Below, piece after piece: positions 22,101 through 32,238 of a DNA stretch of 64,000 nt. Numbering within the stretch: position 1 is the stretch's first letter; each line of letters opens with the position of its first letter. The stretch is from Anthopleura xanthogrammica (Eukaryota > Cnidaria > Anthozoa > Actiniaria > Actiniidae), in the NCBI GenBank assembly GCA_964019055.1, contig OZ025222.1, forward strand, positions 1,533,501 through 1,597,500. The letters run 5' to 3'. Under the pieces are notes generated by a model, which worked only from the letters and a program-made list of their open reading frames with translations, was not told where the DNA came from and did not search any database. A program made the translations under genes and the position numbers.

Positions 22101-25100
22101 CAGAACAAGGAATATACTGTATGTTCAGTTATTGTTTAATTGCAATACTTGTAATCATAATTCTTTATCTTATGTAATACCAGTACTTGAGCAATATAAT
22201 GACGGTAGAAATATACGACTTGTACTTCTTTAGTCATTAACTAAGTCTTCTGTTTCACTTTCAGGAAAACTGATAAGTGGCCAGCAAAACTTATTATGCA
22301 ACTGATTCCACAGCAGCTACTGGTATGTTGCTTTATTTATTCAACCACCCATCCACCCAATGTTCCACCCACTCTTCCTCTCACCTGCATATCCATCCAA
22401 TGGTCAGTTGGTCTGTCCGTCCATCAAACCATTCGTCCATCCATCTGTCCGTCCATTAACCCACCTTTCCATCCTTCCACCCACATATTATCAATCTGTG
22501 CAACCATCTATCCATCCATCCACCTATCCATGATCAGTCCATCTATGCACCAATCTGTCTGTCTGTCTGTCCATTCATCCATCCATCCATTCATATCTAT
22601 CCCTGTATCTATCTTAATCACTACTAAGTTGCTATATGAAACTCCTTGAGATCAGCGACTTGTGAACTTACATATGTCACATGGATATGATGAAAGACCC
22701 TCGGCTAGTGTTTCTTAGAAAAAGCCCCTTCAACTTGGTTTTCTCTGCATAGAATATCTCAACTGATTTTTCTGTTATTCATTCTTCCAGTCAACTTTAG
22801 GTCATCTCCTTCAAAACTGTAAAACAGTGGCCTTTCATTTTCCTGCCACAGATCCCGAGTCACTCAGAGCTCTTTATCGAGTCATGGCTCTAAATGGTGT
22901 CAAATTTGTAAGTACAATTCTATCCTCAAATCATACACCTATTTCAAAAAACATTGTTTATCTGTAATCTGAAATCGGAGACTGAGAGCCAACGCAGTCC
23001 ATAAAAATAGAATCAATTACTTTTTTTATAGTGGGATTCAAATTCAGTAACTTAATGATACTGGTTTCCAATTATTTGGCCCACTGTCACTCACACACAC
23101 TACCACTACATTATATATTCTATGCATGCATACAACTCAACTCACATGTTGATTTTTACGGAGGGAGGAAACCGGAGAACCCGGAGAAAACTCTTGTGGC
23201 ACAGGAGAGAAGAACACATCAAACAAACTCAACTAACATGATCTGACCCGAGCCGGGGCTCAAACTCGGACCACAGTGATGAGAGGCGAGCGGTAAACCA
23301 CTATGCCACCCATGCCACCCATGACTTAAAGGTGGTGGTATATTTACTACTGTACTGTAGATATTAACTTGTTGCAAACTGCTATTTAAAACAATAATCA
23401 CTTTCCTTCAGATTTAAGTTCACAGCTCACAGTCCACAATTTATTTTGGTCAGATTTCAGATTTCTGACCGACCTCGTTTTTTGAAATAAGTAATGATAC
23501 TAGAACAATTATTCACATGAGGTTCTGAATCAGTGATCTTATGGATGAATAGGGGGAGCACTGGAGGTGTAGCAGTTTGACCGTTTGCCTCGCACTAATG
23601 CAACCCGGGTTCTAGTCCTGCCGGTGTTGCTCAAGGTCCTCAGGTTTCCTCCCTCCACAAAAATCAATTTTTAACTTCTAATATGATTTTTGGGCTTTCA
23701 CCTAGTATGGAACTTAATGTTTTGTTTGATTTTCCCATCCTGTGATATAATAACCAAAGTTAACATATAGGTATTTACCTTCAACTCTGTCTTGGTAATT
23801 ATTCACTGATAATCTGACACTTTGCCTTTGATGGATAATTGTTAAATAAGAATTTATATAGTACTATTTTCGGACCAGGTCGGTTACCTAGAATTTACCA
23901 ACGTTATCTCTGAACCACAGGCTGGTTGTGTTCATTTTACTCCTGTTCCTGGCTGTGACATCAAGGTCCTTCTACTAATCTATAGTCCAAAGAAGAAAGC
24001 CTTTGTAGGCCTCATTCCACATGATCAGGTAAGACCATGTGATTGTTGGACATAGGAAGAAATCTTGTGATTTAGAGATTGAGACTTGAGTGAGTTTGTC
24101 AGATTGCTGTCCTTATGTTCAAATTTCAAAGTCAATTCAGATCAAGTGTTTTTATTTTAATGTATTCAAAACATGAATAAAGTACCAACTACTGTAGCAA
24201 CTAGTTTAATTTACTCATTCATACATTCGCTCACTCATTTATTTATTTATTTTTTATTTATTTATTTGTTTATTTATTATTTATTTATTTATTTATTTGT
24301 TTGTTTATTTATTTATTTATTTATTTGTTTGTTTGTTTATTTATTTATTTATTTATTTATTTGTTTGTTTATTTATTTATTTTTTATTTATGTATTTGTT
24401 TATTTATCTCTATTTTTTATTTATTTATTTGTTTGTTTATTTATTTTTTATTTATTTGTTTATTTATTTTTTAATTTTTTATTTATTTATTTTTTATCTA
24501 TTTATTATTTGTTTATTTATTTATTTTTTATCTATATATTGTTTTTGCTATTCATTGATATTCCACCTCTTGTTTTACAGGGGAACTTTGTCAATGGAAT
24601 AAGGGTAGGTAGTTGTTTACTGACCTGTTGCTGGTCATACATACTGCTCATTCCCTAGAGTATAATTTCTTTGTTTAACTGTTGTGCATATTATATGGAT
24701 ACATCTCAAACAAAGAATCTTATTCTCAAGAGAATGACACATGGCCTGAAATGGGAAAACATTACCTCAAGGCTAAAAATGTTGATGATTAAATTGATAA
24801 GAATATAAATGTTAATATATTTCAGAATGTATTGCAGAAGTATCGGCAAGACCAGATTAATAAGGTAAAAAATATAGATCTTTAGGAAAGCTGTTGTATG
24901 CATTCCTTGCAGCACGTCGGATTGTAGCTCAATTTGGAGGGCAAAACAATAGTTATTGCTACACTGTGACCCCCTAGATATGCCCCCTTTTTTATAATTC
25001 CTTTTATCTTTTGATTAGTTCAAGCTTCAACGGCAACAACAAATGCTACTTAGACAACAACAACAACAACTACAGCAACAGCAGCAGCAGCAGTCACAGC

Positions 25101-26626
25101 AGTTTCCAAATGCATTGCAACAGGTAATATTAATGATCGGGAATGCAAATAGCTGAAAAGAGTTTTAATTTGGGACGTTATTTATTCACCCATCAATCCT
25201 TCCCTCCCACGCTCCCTCCTTCCCTCCCTCCCTCCCTCCATTCATCCCTCCATCCATCCATCCTTCCCTCCCTCCCTCCTTCCCGCCATCTCTCCCTCTC
25301 TCCATCCATCCCTCCCTCTCTCCCTTCCTCCATCCATCTGTCCATCCCTCCCCCTCTCTCTCCATCCATCAATCCCAGCTCCACTGGATTGATGGTCTGA
25401 CCAACAGCACACAAATCCCACACAAATATTAGACATTCTTTACCAAATTCGTTCCTTTTTTCCATTTCTAGTTTGGCCAAACTAACCCAGGACTTCAGCC
25501 AACACAAGTCAGTCTTCCCAACACACAGGTAGACCAACAGTCTCTCATGTCATCAGGGGTGAGCACAATGCTGCAAACTGCTGTGGCTTCGCAAGCTCAG
25601 TCAATGGACGGCATTACTCCTGGCACTCAAACGAGTATGGCATTTACGACTGGAACTGTTGGTGGAACCATGACAACAGCAATGCCAACGATGCCTCTTG
25701 ATCAGGAACAAAATATTGTAAGTAAAAATAATACCCATGTCAGAAAAAAAAAAGGTAAAGCCAATATTTTACTTCGAAACGCGGGGAGTGGTTGCCAATT
25801 CTCCCGAGCCAGGGACTCATGTTTAAAGCGTTTGAAGGTGCGCCCTTTACCCCCTCAAACTATCAGTGCTCCTTATTACGGTTATTTAAAGCTAAAGCAA
25901 CACAGAACAGAGAGAGGTCGAAACAGATGTGGAGATCCTGAGGATCGAACCGTGGACCTCTAGCTCCGAAGGCCGCGCACTAACCAACTGAGCTACGCCT
26001 GCTCCTAAAGAAGTTGAAATCAAGGGTGGCGTCGTCTCTCACCTCTGGGGTCTTGAGTCCTTTTCCTGGACTCTGCATCACATGTTAGTAGAGTTTGTTG
26101 GGTCTCTGGATTATCTGGTTTTCCTACATCTCTGCAACGTCTAACATACTAAATTCCAATTCAGTCTGTGAGTTAGCTGTGCACTGACTTTGATCAGCCT
26201 AGAAGTCGTTTCAGGGCTCAATCTGTGAGTTAGCCATGCACTGACTTTGATCAGCCCAGAGGTTGTTTCAGGGTTCAATCTGTGAGTTAGCCATGCACTG
26301 ACTTTGATCAGCCTAGAAGTCGTTTCAGGGTTCAATCTGTGAGTTAGCCATGCACTGACTTTGATCAGCCTAGAAGTCGTTTCAGAGCTCAATCTGTGAG
26401 TTAGCCATGCACTGACTTTGATCAGCCCAGACGTTGTTTCAGGGTATCGATAAAATATAAAGTCCCAATCTGTATGGAACGTTCGGAAAGGCAAGGCAGA
26501 GCCATGCTAAAATCTAGATAAAATGTCAAGACGAAATGTCCGAGTTGAATTACATCTGTTTTTCATATATATATTTTTTATTCCCAGCGTTTGCAGGCCG
26601 TTTATCAACAACAACAACAACAACAA

Positions 26627-26674
<48 letters not shown>

Positions 26675-28012
26675 AAATACTTTATTGCCCGTCAGAAACT
26701 ACAGGTAAGGGTTTATTTATTTTTTATGATTTTGTTTTTCTTTTCTTCAATTTGATGGAGAATTGCACAGTGTCACAGAGTTGTTTTAAGTGGCCAAAAG
26801 GTTCTGGAGAACTTTTAAGCTATGGACACACGGTGCAATATTGCACGTAATGTTGCAGGCAATCGATGTTGCGAGCCATGTTACACGACGCAATTTGTTG
26901 CATGCAATGTTGCAAAAATAGAAAACGACCCTGCTTCTGCAACGTTGCCTGCAATATTGTGCGCAATGTTGCATTGTGTCCCCGCCTTTATGATCATGAA
27001 AGATGCTTATTTCGTTTATCCATTTTTTTCCCTAGCAACTGCAACAAGCTCAACAACAAGCGCAGCAACAAGCACAACAGCAACAACAGGCTCAACAACA
27101 AGCACAACAACAGCAACAACAGGCTCAACAACAACAACAACAGTTCCAAGTCCCAAACCCACAACAGCTCACCCAACCTACACAAGCGGCAGCTGCACAG
27201 GTTCCATCGCAGCTTCGTCACCTTTTGCAGCACGTCCAGAATCAGACGTCAGGGCAGAATACGGGCCAACAACAAGCCATGACGCAGCAGTGGCAACAGT
27301 TACGGCAACGACAACAGCTGCTGCAAATGCAGCAACAGCGCCAGTCTCAGCAGCAACAAATGGCGCAGGCTGGGCAAATACCTCAGGTAAAATACGATTG
27401 AGCCAGTTTCTTGTTATCGTGAGGAAAGAAAGAAAACAAATTTGTATCTTATAGACCGTTCTTAAATTCGTAAAATACCACTGTTACTCGATCACAGACT
27501 AATTTACTCTGGGTTAGCCTCATTTAAGCGTCAAAATGTTCACAAATGCCAACGGTAAAGTCGGCCGTGAAAGGGGTGTTTGCGAGCAACTTGGTTGTTG
27601 GGTGGGTTGGTGGGTAGGTTGGGTTGGGTTGGGTTGCTTGGTTAGGGTGGGTAGGTTCGTTAGGGTGGTTGGGTGGGTTGCTTGGCTGGTGGGTTGGCTG
27701 CGTTGGGTTGGTTAGGGTGCGGTGGGATGGTTTGTTGATTGGTTGGGTCGTTGAGTTTGATGTTTTGGGTGGATTGGCTGGTTGTTTGGCGTGGTTTGGT
27801 TTGGCTTTTTGTTTGTTTGGTTCGCTCTGCTGTTTTAACCATACCATGCTCGTTCTCAGCAGGTACAAATGACGTCAGCTCAAATGGGCCAATCACAGCC
27901 TCAGATGACACCAGGCCAAGTAACACAAGCGCAAATGACCGCACAAGGACTGGCCCAAGGACAACCTGGATTTCTGCCCGAAAACATGAGTTTGATGGAG
28001 TTATTACAGTAG
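13119..28012 (+). CDS. MED25: Mediator complex subunit 25, complete, 23 exons, 884 aa
   Basis: Exons: 13119-13246, 14765-14816, 16046-16170, 16529-16592, 16870-16901, 17291-17411, 18106-18171, 18520-18652, 19385-19531, 19847-20079, 20732-20783, 21566-21669, 21869-21951, 22265-22322, 22791-22907, 23921-24028, 24581-24604, 24826-24864, 25019-25123, 25472-25717, 26588-26704, 27036-27386, 27863-28012. All junctions keep frame. MED25 joins transcription activators to Mediator and RNA polymerase II in the nucleus. The VWA region (about 1-220) shows [19 protein letters not shown] and [16 protein letters not shown]; the ACID activator-binding region (about 405-560) shows [23 protein letters not shown] and NFVNGIR. 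The C-terminal half is Q-rich (563-597, 685-710, 719-835). Two LxxLL nuclear-receptor-type motifs are visible: LRHLL (778-782) and LMELL (879-883, beside the stop). Human MED25 is 747 aa; the excess is mainly polyglutamine. The last acceptor is a tandem CAGCAG, which could add one Q. Confidence 0.95.
14291..14632. repeat. tandem duplication, period about 169 bp, MED25 intron 1
   Basis: Two adjacent copies, each starting AAGAGGTTGTTTCAGGGTAT and ending with TTTTTGGCTGCCATCAATTA plus AAAATTC. They differ by scattered substitutions. The phrase AGAGGTTGTTTCAGGG also occurs in the 57-bp satellite unit, so the duplication may have begun from that family. Confidence 0.8.
16682..16790. mobile_element. 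fragment of the TAGACC foldback family
   Basis: AATAGACCTCTTTAGTTTGG, CCATTTCAGACCATGCGTCA and AGGATTCTTTGTTTCATTTG match the left arm of the element at 21302-21497. The right arm is missing. Confidence 0.6.
17651..17800. mobile_element. short inverted-repeat element (TAAGTTATGG)
   Basis: CTTATTAACC with ACTGTAAGTTATGGATTCCC and TTTTTTCCACTTTTTT on the left is matched in reverse complement by AGTGGAAAAAAGTCGGTCCA, TAACTTACGGTACAG and GGTTAATAAG on the right. A related GGTCCATAACTTACGG lies just upstream at 17584-17599. No coding capacity. Confidence 0.6.
17811..18019. mobile_element. MITE with TIR AGC(A/T)CCCCAAA..ATCTGTCGA
   Basis: The left end GCACCCCAAAGAATCTGTCG continuing ATCGACTGTTGGTC is matched in reverse complement by GACCAACAGTCGGTCGACAG and ATGGTTTGGGGAGC on the right, about 35 bp of inverted repeat. 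The interior holds many TTGACC/GTTGAC repeats. Length about 210 bp, no coding capacity. It lies in MED25 intron 6. Confidence 0.75.
18921..19325. mobile_element. TAGACC-type foldback with internally triplicated segment
   Basis: Starts TAGTGGACCTTTTTGGCTTG and ends with GGGAAAACATTATTATGCCC. Inside, the segment from GATTCTTTGTTTGAGTTGTA to GAATGACACATGGTCTTGAG occurs three times in tandem (about 18990-19090, 19090-19195, 19195-19270). Without the triplication it would match the 196-bp copy at 21302. Confidence 0.7.
21302..21497. mobile_element. TAGACC foldback MITE, best full copy
   Basis: Begins TAGACCTTTTCGGCTTGG and ends CCGATGAGGTCTA. Nearly the whole element is an imperfect palindrome: CCCATTTCAGACCACGTGTC on the left and GACACATGGTCTGAAATGG on the right. 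The centre is GGTTGCGCATGAGAAGACAC. TA at each end may be the target-site duplication (as in Tc1/mariner-like elements), which is an inference. It lies in MED25 intron 11. Related copies are at 16682, 18921, 24640, 30450 and 49725. Confidence 0.8.
22335..22620. repeat. CCAT/CCATC-rich degenerate array, MED25 intron 14
   Basis: Runs of CCATCCATC, CCACCCACC and TCTGTCTGTC. Degenerate tetranucleotide repeat; the open frames across it are not genes. Confidence 0.85.
23148..23310 (-). mobile_element. tRNA-derived SINE, minus orientation, MED25 intron 15
   Basis: Read on the minus strand: A box in GGCATAGTGGTTTACCG (23291-23307), B-box-like GAGTTTGAGCCCC (23255-23267), body GTCAGATCATGTTAGTTGAG and tail CGGTTTCCTCCCTCCGTAAA. 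The tail motif TTTCCTCCCTCC recurs at 23645 and 46245. The A-to-B spacing fits an internal pol III promoter. Confidence 0.7.
23560..23675 (+). mobile_element. tRNA-derived SINE, plus orientation
   Basis: A box in GGTGTAGCAGTTTGACCG (23574-23591), B box GGGTTCTAGTCC (23607-23618), tail CAGGTTTCCTCCCTCCACAA then AAATCAA. Same tail as the copy at 23148, in the opposite orientation and only about 250 bp away. Confidence 0.7.
24229..24545. repeat. TTTA/TTTG tetranucleotide array, MED25 intron 16
   Basis: About 300 bp of ATTT/GTTT tetranucleotides. It lies directly upstream of the 24-nt micro-exon 17 (24581-24604). The two overlapping F/Y/L/I-rich frames are artefacts. Confidence 0.95.
24640..24780. 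mobile_element. TAGACC-type foldback copy, ends degraded
   Basis: Contains CTGCTCATTCCCTAGAGTAT, ATCTCAAACAAAGAATCTTA and GAATGACACATGGCCTGAAA, the core of the element at 21302. It lies between exons 17 and 18 of MED25. Confidence 0.7.
25190..25375. repeat. CCCT/CCAT-rich degenerate array, MED25 intron 19
   Basis: Tetranucleotide CCTC/CATC/CTTC repeat of about 185 bp with no fixed phase. Confidence 0.85.
25770..26008 (-). mobile_element. tRNA-derived SINE of a second family
   Basis: On the minus strand the head reads like a tRNA: A box TAGCTCAGTTGG (25984-25995) and B box GGTTCGATCC (25942-25951), with GTGCGCGGCCTTCGG between. The body (about 25770-25920) contains CCCTGGCTCGGGAGAATTGG and is unlike that of the other SINEs here. 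The head keeps more tRNA character than the other copies, but I cannot pair the acceptor stem, so I call it a SINE and not a working tRNA gene. Confidence 0.75.
26020..26466 (+). mobile_element. composite SINE with five 57-bp units
   Basis: A degraded head (GGTGGCGTCGTCTCTCACCT), body GGACTCTGCATCACATGTTA and GTAGAGTTTGTTGGGTCTCT, linker AAATTCCAATTC (26151-26162), then five 57-bp units, one per GTGAGTTAGCCATGCACTGA, and the terminal ATCGATAAAATATAAAG (26446-26462). Same architecture as the copy at 52491. Confidence 0.75.
26814..26992. mobile_element. MITE built from TGCAA/TTGCA motifs
   Basis: Left end GCTATGGACACACGGTGCAA; right end TTGCATTGTGTCCCCGCC, its reverse-complement partner. The interior repeats GTTGCAGGCAA / TTGCCTGCAAT and ACACGACGCAATTTGTTGCA. 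About 178 bp. Related fragments occur at 53604-53700 and near 62445-62490. Confidence 0.7.
27595..27800. repeat. GGTTGGGTGGG-type degenerate repeat, last MED25 intron
   Basis: G/T-rich irregular repeat of GGTTGGGTTGGG and GGGTGGGTAGG with no constant period. The long Q/P/N-rich minus frame here is a repeat artefact. Confidence 0.75.
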
Positions 28013-28234
28013 TGAAATAGAAACGTAGGTAGTATAATTGTAGGGAATTCAAACTACTATCCTTGCGCTGGGATCCCTGTGGTCCCACAACCATCCCTAC
28101 TCTGAAGAAGACTGTTCTAAGAAATTGGTCTTTGTTTATGTAGGGAATGTAGAGAGAAAGAACTCGCGTATGCTCTAAGCTCCATCATTATATAGTTATT
28201 CTGCAATAATGCAGTCTTAAAAAGCGATAGCAAG

Positions 28235-28545
28235 TTATACCGTTAACTGGTGGCTATATACCCATCACACAAGCGAGTTCTACTTTTGCGAGGTCGCGCG
28301 CGACGAATCTTAAAAAGTGAGCACGCGAGTAAAACGTCGCACGGAGGTCACACGGTGCTATCTAGTTTTTGCAACTTGGATGCAACGATCATACCTTTAA
28401 CTGGTGGCTATATACCCATCACCCAAGCGGGTTCTACTTTTGCGAGGTCGCGCGCGACAAATCTTAAAAAGTGAGCACGCGAGTAAAACGTCGCACGGTG
28501 GTCACACGGTGCTATCTAGTTTTTGCAACTTGGATGCAACGTCGC
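28235..28545. repeat. two-copy tandem duplication, period about 154 bp
   Basis: Each copy contains TAACTGGTGGCTATATACCC, GAGGTCGCGCGCGAC and CTAGTTTTTGCAACTTGGAT. The copies differ at a handful of positions. It lies in the MED25 3' flank, upstream of the likely poly(A) signals. Confidence 0.9.
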
Positions 28546-28761
28546 ATGAAAGAGCGAATCATGTGTCTGCACTTTATTCCCCATTTCTGAAGTATATAGA
28601 CACTTCCCGACACTACCTCTCCCTTCTTTCCTTGGAATTATTTCAGGTAGCCAAAGAAAACAATATTTTTTTTATAAAATATTAATCTAAGATATGTGTA
28701 TAGTATTTATACATTATTTAGATGTAAAGTAATATCGTAAAAAATTCAAACTACCTCAAAA

Positions 28762-28793
28762 ATAAAATTTAATAACATTTAAAGAAAATAAAA
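28762..28793 (+). terminator. candidate MED25 poly(A) signals
   Basis: Two AATAAA hexamers (28762-28767 and 28788-28793), about 750 bp after the MED25 stop codon, in very AT-rich sequence. If used, the 3' UTR would include the 154-bp duplication. Confidence 0.4.
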
Positions 28794-28965
28794 CTAAAAA
28801 CTTGAGAAAAACTTTTATAACATTTTAAAACTTTGTTTAACTATTGTTCACTTATACTGGTGCTGTAAAAGCATGGTTTCACGCCGTGGGATTATTCTTA
28901 TTCATAAGGTTTTTCTTTTAAGGGGCTTATATATTCAGGGGAGGGAGGGATTTTTTGAATCAAGT

Positions 28966-29093
28966 GTGGTGTAGAGGGAGCGCACTTGCCTCTCATCTTC
29001 GGGGCTCGATTCATTGATGACTTGGCATCACATGTGAGTAGAGTTTATTGGGTCCCTTGATTCGAGGGTTTTTCTCCGGTGTTTCAGGTCCAC
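28966..29093 (+). mobile_element. tRNA-derived SINE without the 57-bp tail
   Basis: Head GGTGTAGAGGGAGCGCACTT, B-box-like GGGGCTCGATTC (29001-29012), body GGCATCACATGTGAGTAGAG and TTGATTCGAGGGTTTTTCTC. It stops where a different sequence starting GTCCACACTAG begins (29091), which itself looks like the end of a MITE (CGAAACGCTCCGTTTTCG, then TCCACACTAAAACGATC near 29192). Confidence 0.7.
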
Positions 29094-29326
29094 ACTAGTC
29101 TATTTTCGAAACGCTCCGTTTTCGCCTCGCCGGAAACGCATCGAAAGCTAATCACGCGTATACACTAGCTTTTTCTTAGCGTTTTAGTCCGTCCACACTA
29201 AAACGATCAAAAACGCAGATACGATTGGGAATGATAAGATGTCATCATCTGCGCATGCAAAAAGCACGTCGGTGTAAATGACAGCGCTTTCTTCAAATTC
29301 TACTCGCCGTCCTGCGCTTCTGCGCT

Positions 29327-30095
29327 ATGCGCGTGCTCTATAACTCAACACAGATCTTCCAGAAATGGTGTCAACCTTTTTAAAATTAATCCTTTCTTCA
29401 TCGGATGCCCGGGGGATGGTGGAGACAGTTCTTTAGGGATAGGGGACAGCATAGGCCAGCGCCGAACGTGTGTTATAACGCGCGCACTCATTGGCCAACG
29501 CGTGCTCTATAACTCGAGGCAAAACTTCCAGAAATGGTGAAAACATTTTTTTAATTAAGCATTTTTTATATAAGATAACCAGTTTATAATGCGCGCACTC
29601 ATTGGCCAATGCATGCTCTATAACTCCACAGACATCTTCCAGAAATGGTGTCAACTTATTTTTAATTAAGCATTTTTTATATAAAATAACTCGTTTATAA
29701 TGCGCGCACTCATTGGCCAATGCGCGTGCTCCATAACTCCATACAAATCTTCCAGAAATGGTCTCGACCTTTTTTAAATTAAACATTTTTTTATATAAAA
29801 TAACTCGTTTATAATGCGCGCACTCTTGGCCAATGCGAGTTCTCTATAACTCCGCACATCTTCCAGAAATGGTGTCAACCTATTTTTAATTAAGCATTTT
29901 TTATATAAAATAACCAGTTTATAATGCGCGCACTCATTGGCCAATGCGCGTTCTCTATAACTCCGCACATTTTCCAGAAATGGTGTCAACCTATTTTTGA
30001 TTAAGCATTTTTTATATAAAATAACCAGTTTACAATGCGCGCACTCATTGGCCAATGCGCGTTCTCTATAACTCCACACAAATCTTCCAGAAATG
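29327..30095. repeat. tandem array, unit about 113 bp, six to seven copies
   Basis: Each unit contains GCGCGCACTCATTGGCCAAT, CTCTATAACTCCACACA, CTTCCAGAAATGGTGTCAAC and TTAAGCATTTTTTATATAAA. The first copy is diverged. Minus frames with LANECAHYK-type repeats come from it. Similar CTCATAACTGCACAC / GCGCGC phrases occur at 52060-52330 and 53105-53275. Confidence 0.9.
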
Positions 30096-30215
30096 GTTGT
30101 TGTCGTTACTATTTTTATTATTGTTGTTGTTATTATCACTATTATTATTATTATTGTTGTACGTTGTTGTTGTTGTAATTATTATTATTATTACTTTGTT
30201 TTTTTCCTACTTTAG

Positions 30216-30798
30216 AATTCTTGGATACGCCTAGCAAGAACAATGGAAAGACCGATAATAACGTGGCAACAGAGCCAAAGAAACAGTAAGTCATGTTTCT
30301 CTCCGAACTTCTCGTTTTCTTGCATGTAAATCCTTGCGTGCTGTACAACCTCAACCTAGCTACTCCACAACTGGATCCACTTTGAATTGGTGTGGGAAAA
30401 GTTTCAGCTTTTTTTAATTTGTATTTCGTGCGCACTCGCTGTTATTTCTTACACAGACCTTCCTTAAGCGTTATGTTTTCCCATTTCAGGCCATGTATCA
30501 TTCCCTTGAGTATCATTTGTTATTTAACAGTTGAGATTGAGAAGACATATATATGAATAAACTCAAACATGGAACTTTATTCTCAAGGAAATAACACGTC
30601 GTCTGAGATGGGAAAACATTACGCCCATGCTAAGGGAAGTGGGAACATCTCTAGCAGATAATAGTAATAGTAATAATAATAATAATAATAATGATAATAA
30701 TAATGATGATGATAATGATAATAATAACAATAATAATAATAATAATAATAATTAAAAAAATAATAATAATAATAATGATAATAATAATGATGATGATG

Positions 30799-30870
<72 letters not shown>

Positions 30871-32207
30871 TAATAATAATAATAATGACGCCCAGTCAAT
30901 CACGACTCTAATACTTTTCTATCCATTCCAAAATAATCCCAAAAGGCCAAAACCGCTTCTAAAAATCACTAATTTTTTTTCAGTTGGTAAGTTTTCGATG
31001 AAAATAAATATTTAAAGATGATTTTGGAGAAAATTCGTAACAGTTTTCGTTTCAGATGCACGGGCTTAGCGAGGAGGGGGTGTTGGGGGGGGGGGGGGGG
31101 GTCCTAAGGTGCCCGTGACACCTTCCCTCTAATTGTAAGAAAAAGAGTAATAAATAATAAAGTACTCTCGCTGTAACGATAAAAAATAATAAGATTTGAT
31201 ATTATAATGCCCAGAAGCACCTTATGAATAGTTCAAGTAGTAATAAGTAGCTGCGAGCCCGTGCAAAATTCACCAAAAAAAATGGCTGCTTTTTGGTTTC
31301 GTGCACCCCCCTTTGGAAAATCCTGGCCACGCCTCTGAGATATGTTGTCGTTAATTAAATTTTAAATTGGTTTAAACGCTTTTTCCAGAACTTTAAGACC
31401 AATATTAGTTTATTTATGTATGAGTTTTAATCTTCCATCCATGATCCGAGCGTCACTAGTCTAGCTTACTAAGTGGTATGGCACTCGCTGTTAAGAGGCC
31501 CCTGCTGTCGGCACCGCCGACATGCTACTTAAGGGCACTTAAAATTTTTCAGTGATAGAGCAATTTGCTAGAATAAGATACACTTGAATCAGACCGATCA
31601 ACAAGCATCTTCAGATTAAAGAATTGTTAATGACAAAACAACGGAAAACGTTTTTTCAAATGGACACTCTTTGTATACGCCCTACATTTGGCTGCACGAT
31701 TTTATCACTTCTTTTCTTTCATATTTTTAAAAATTTTTTGAAACTTTATTTACTTGTTATGTTGTAAAATGATTAGCAGTTAGCACATCTTCTTATTAAC
31801 CTTTTGACCCCATTAAGAAGTAGATTGAGGAAAAAGACTTATACTTGATTCCTCGACCCATTTATCTAAAAAAAGTTCTCGCTTTAAAGCTGTTCAAATA
31901 AAGGCTGATCGATTATAAAAGCGCACGATTGTCAAATTAAATTTTTTTTTTTTTCTAGCGTTAAATAATTGTCTGCAAATCTCATATGCAGGAAGCAAGA
32001 GTGGTGTGGCGCATACGATTTGATACGATTTGGTCGTGTGGTTTGGTTGAGGAACTGCGAACCTGGTTATGTAAGTACGTAGAAAAGCATGTTGGTTCTC
32101 TCTCGTAATTCGAGATCTTGTTTTGAATATTTAGATATTAATATTATTTATTTTATAATTAAAACTGTTAAAAGATAGAAAACTTTAATAACTATATAAT
32201 AGAACGA

Positions 32208-32238
<31 letters not shown>

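Noticed and set aside
25918..26008. A functional tRNA gene on the minus strand
   Set aside because: A and B boxes are good, but I cannot form a convincing acceptor stem and a SINE body follows directly, so I call it a SINE.
26822..27454. 210-codon frame overlapping MED25 exon 22 in another frame (A/T/S-rich)
   Set aside because: Shadow of the CAA/CAG-rich exon; the polyglutamine frame is the one that joins exons 21 and 23 in phase and ends at the conserved C-terminus.
27595..27800. Interstitial telomere repeat
   Set aside because: GGTTGGG/GGTTAGGG-like words are irregular; there is no run of TTAGGG.
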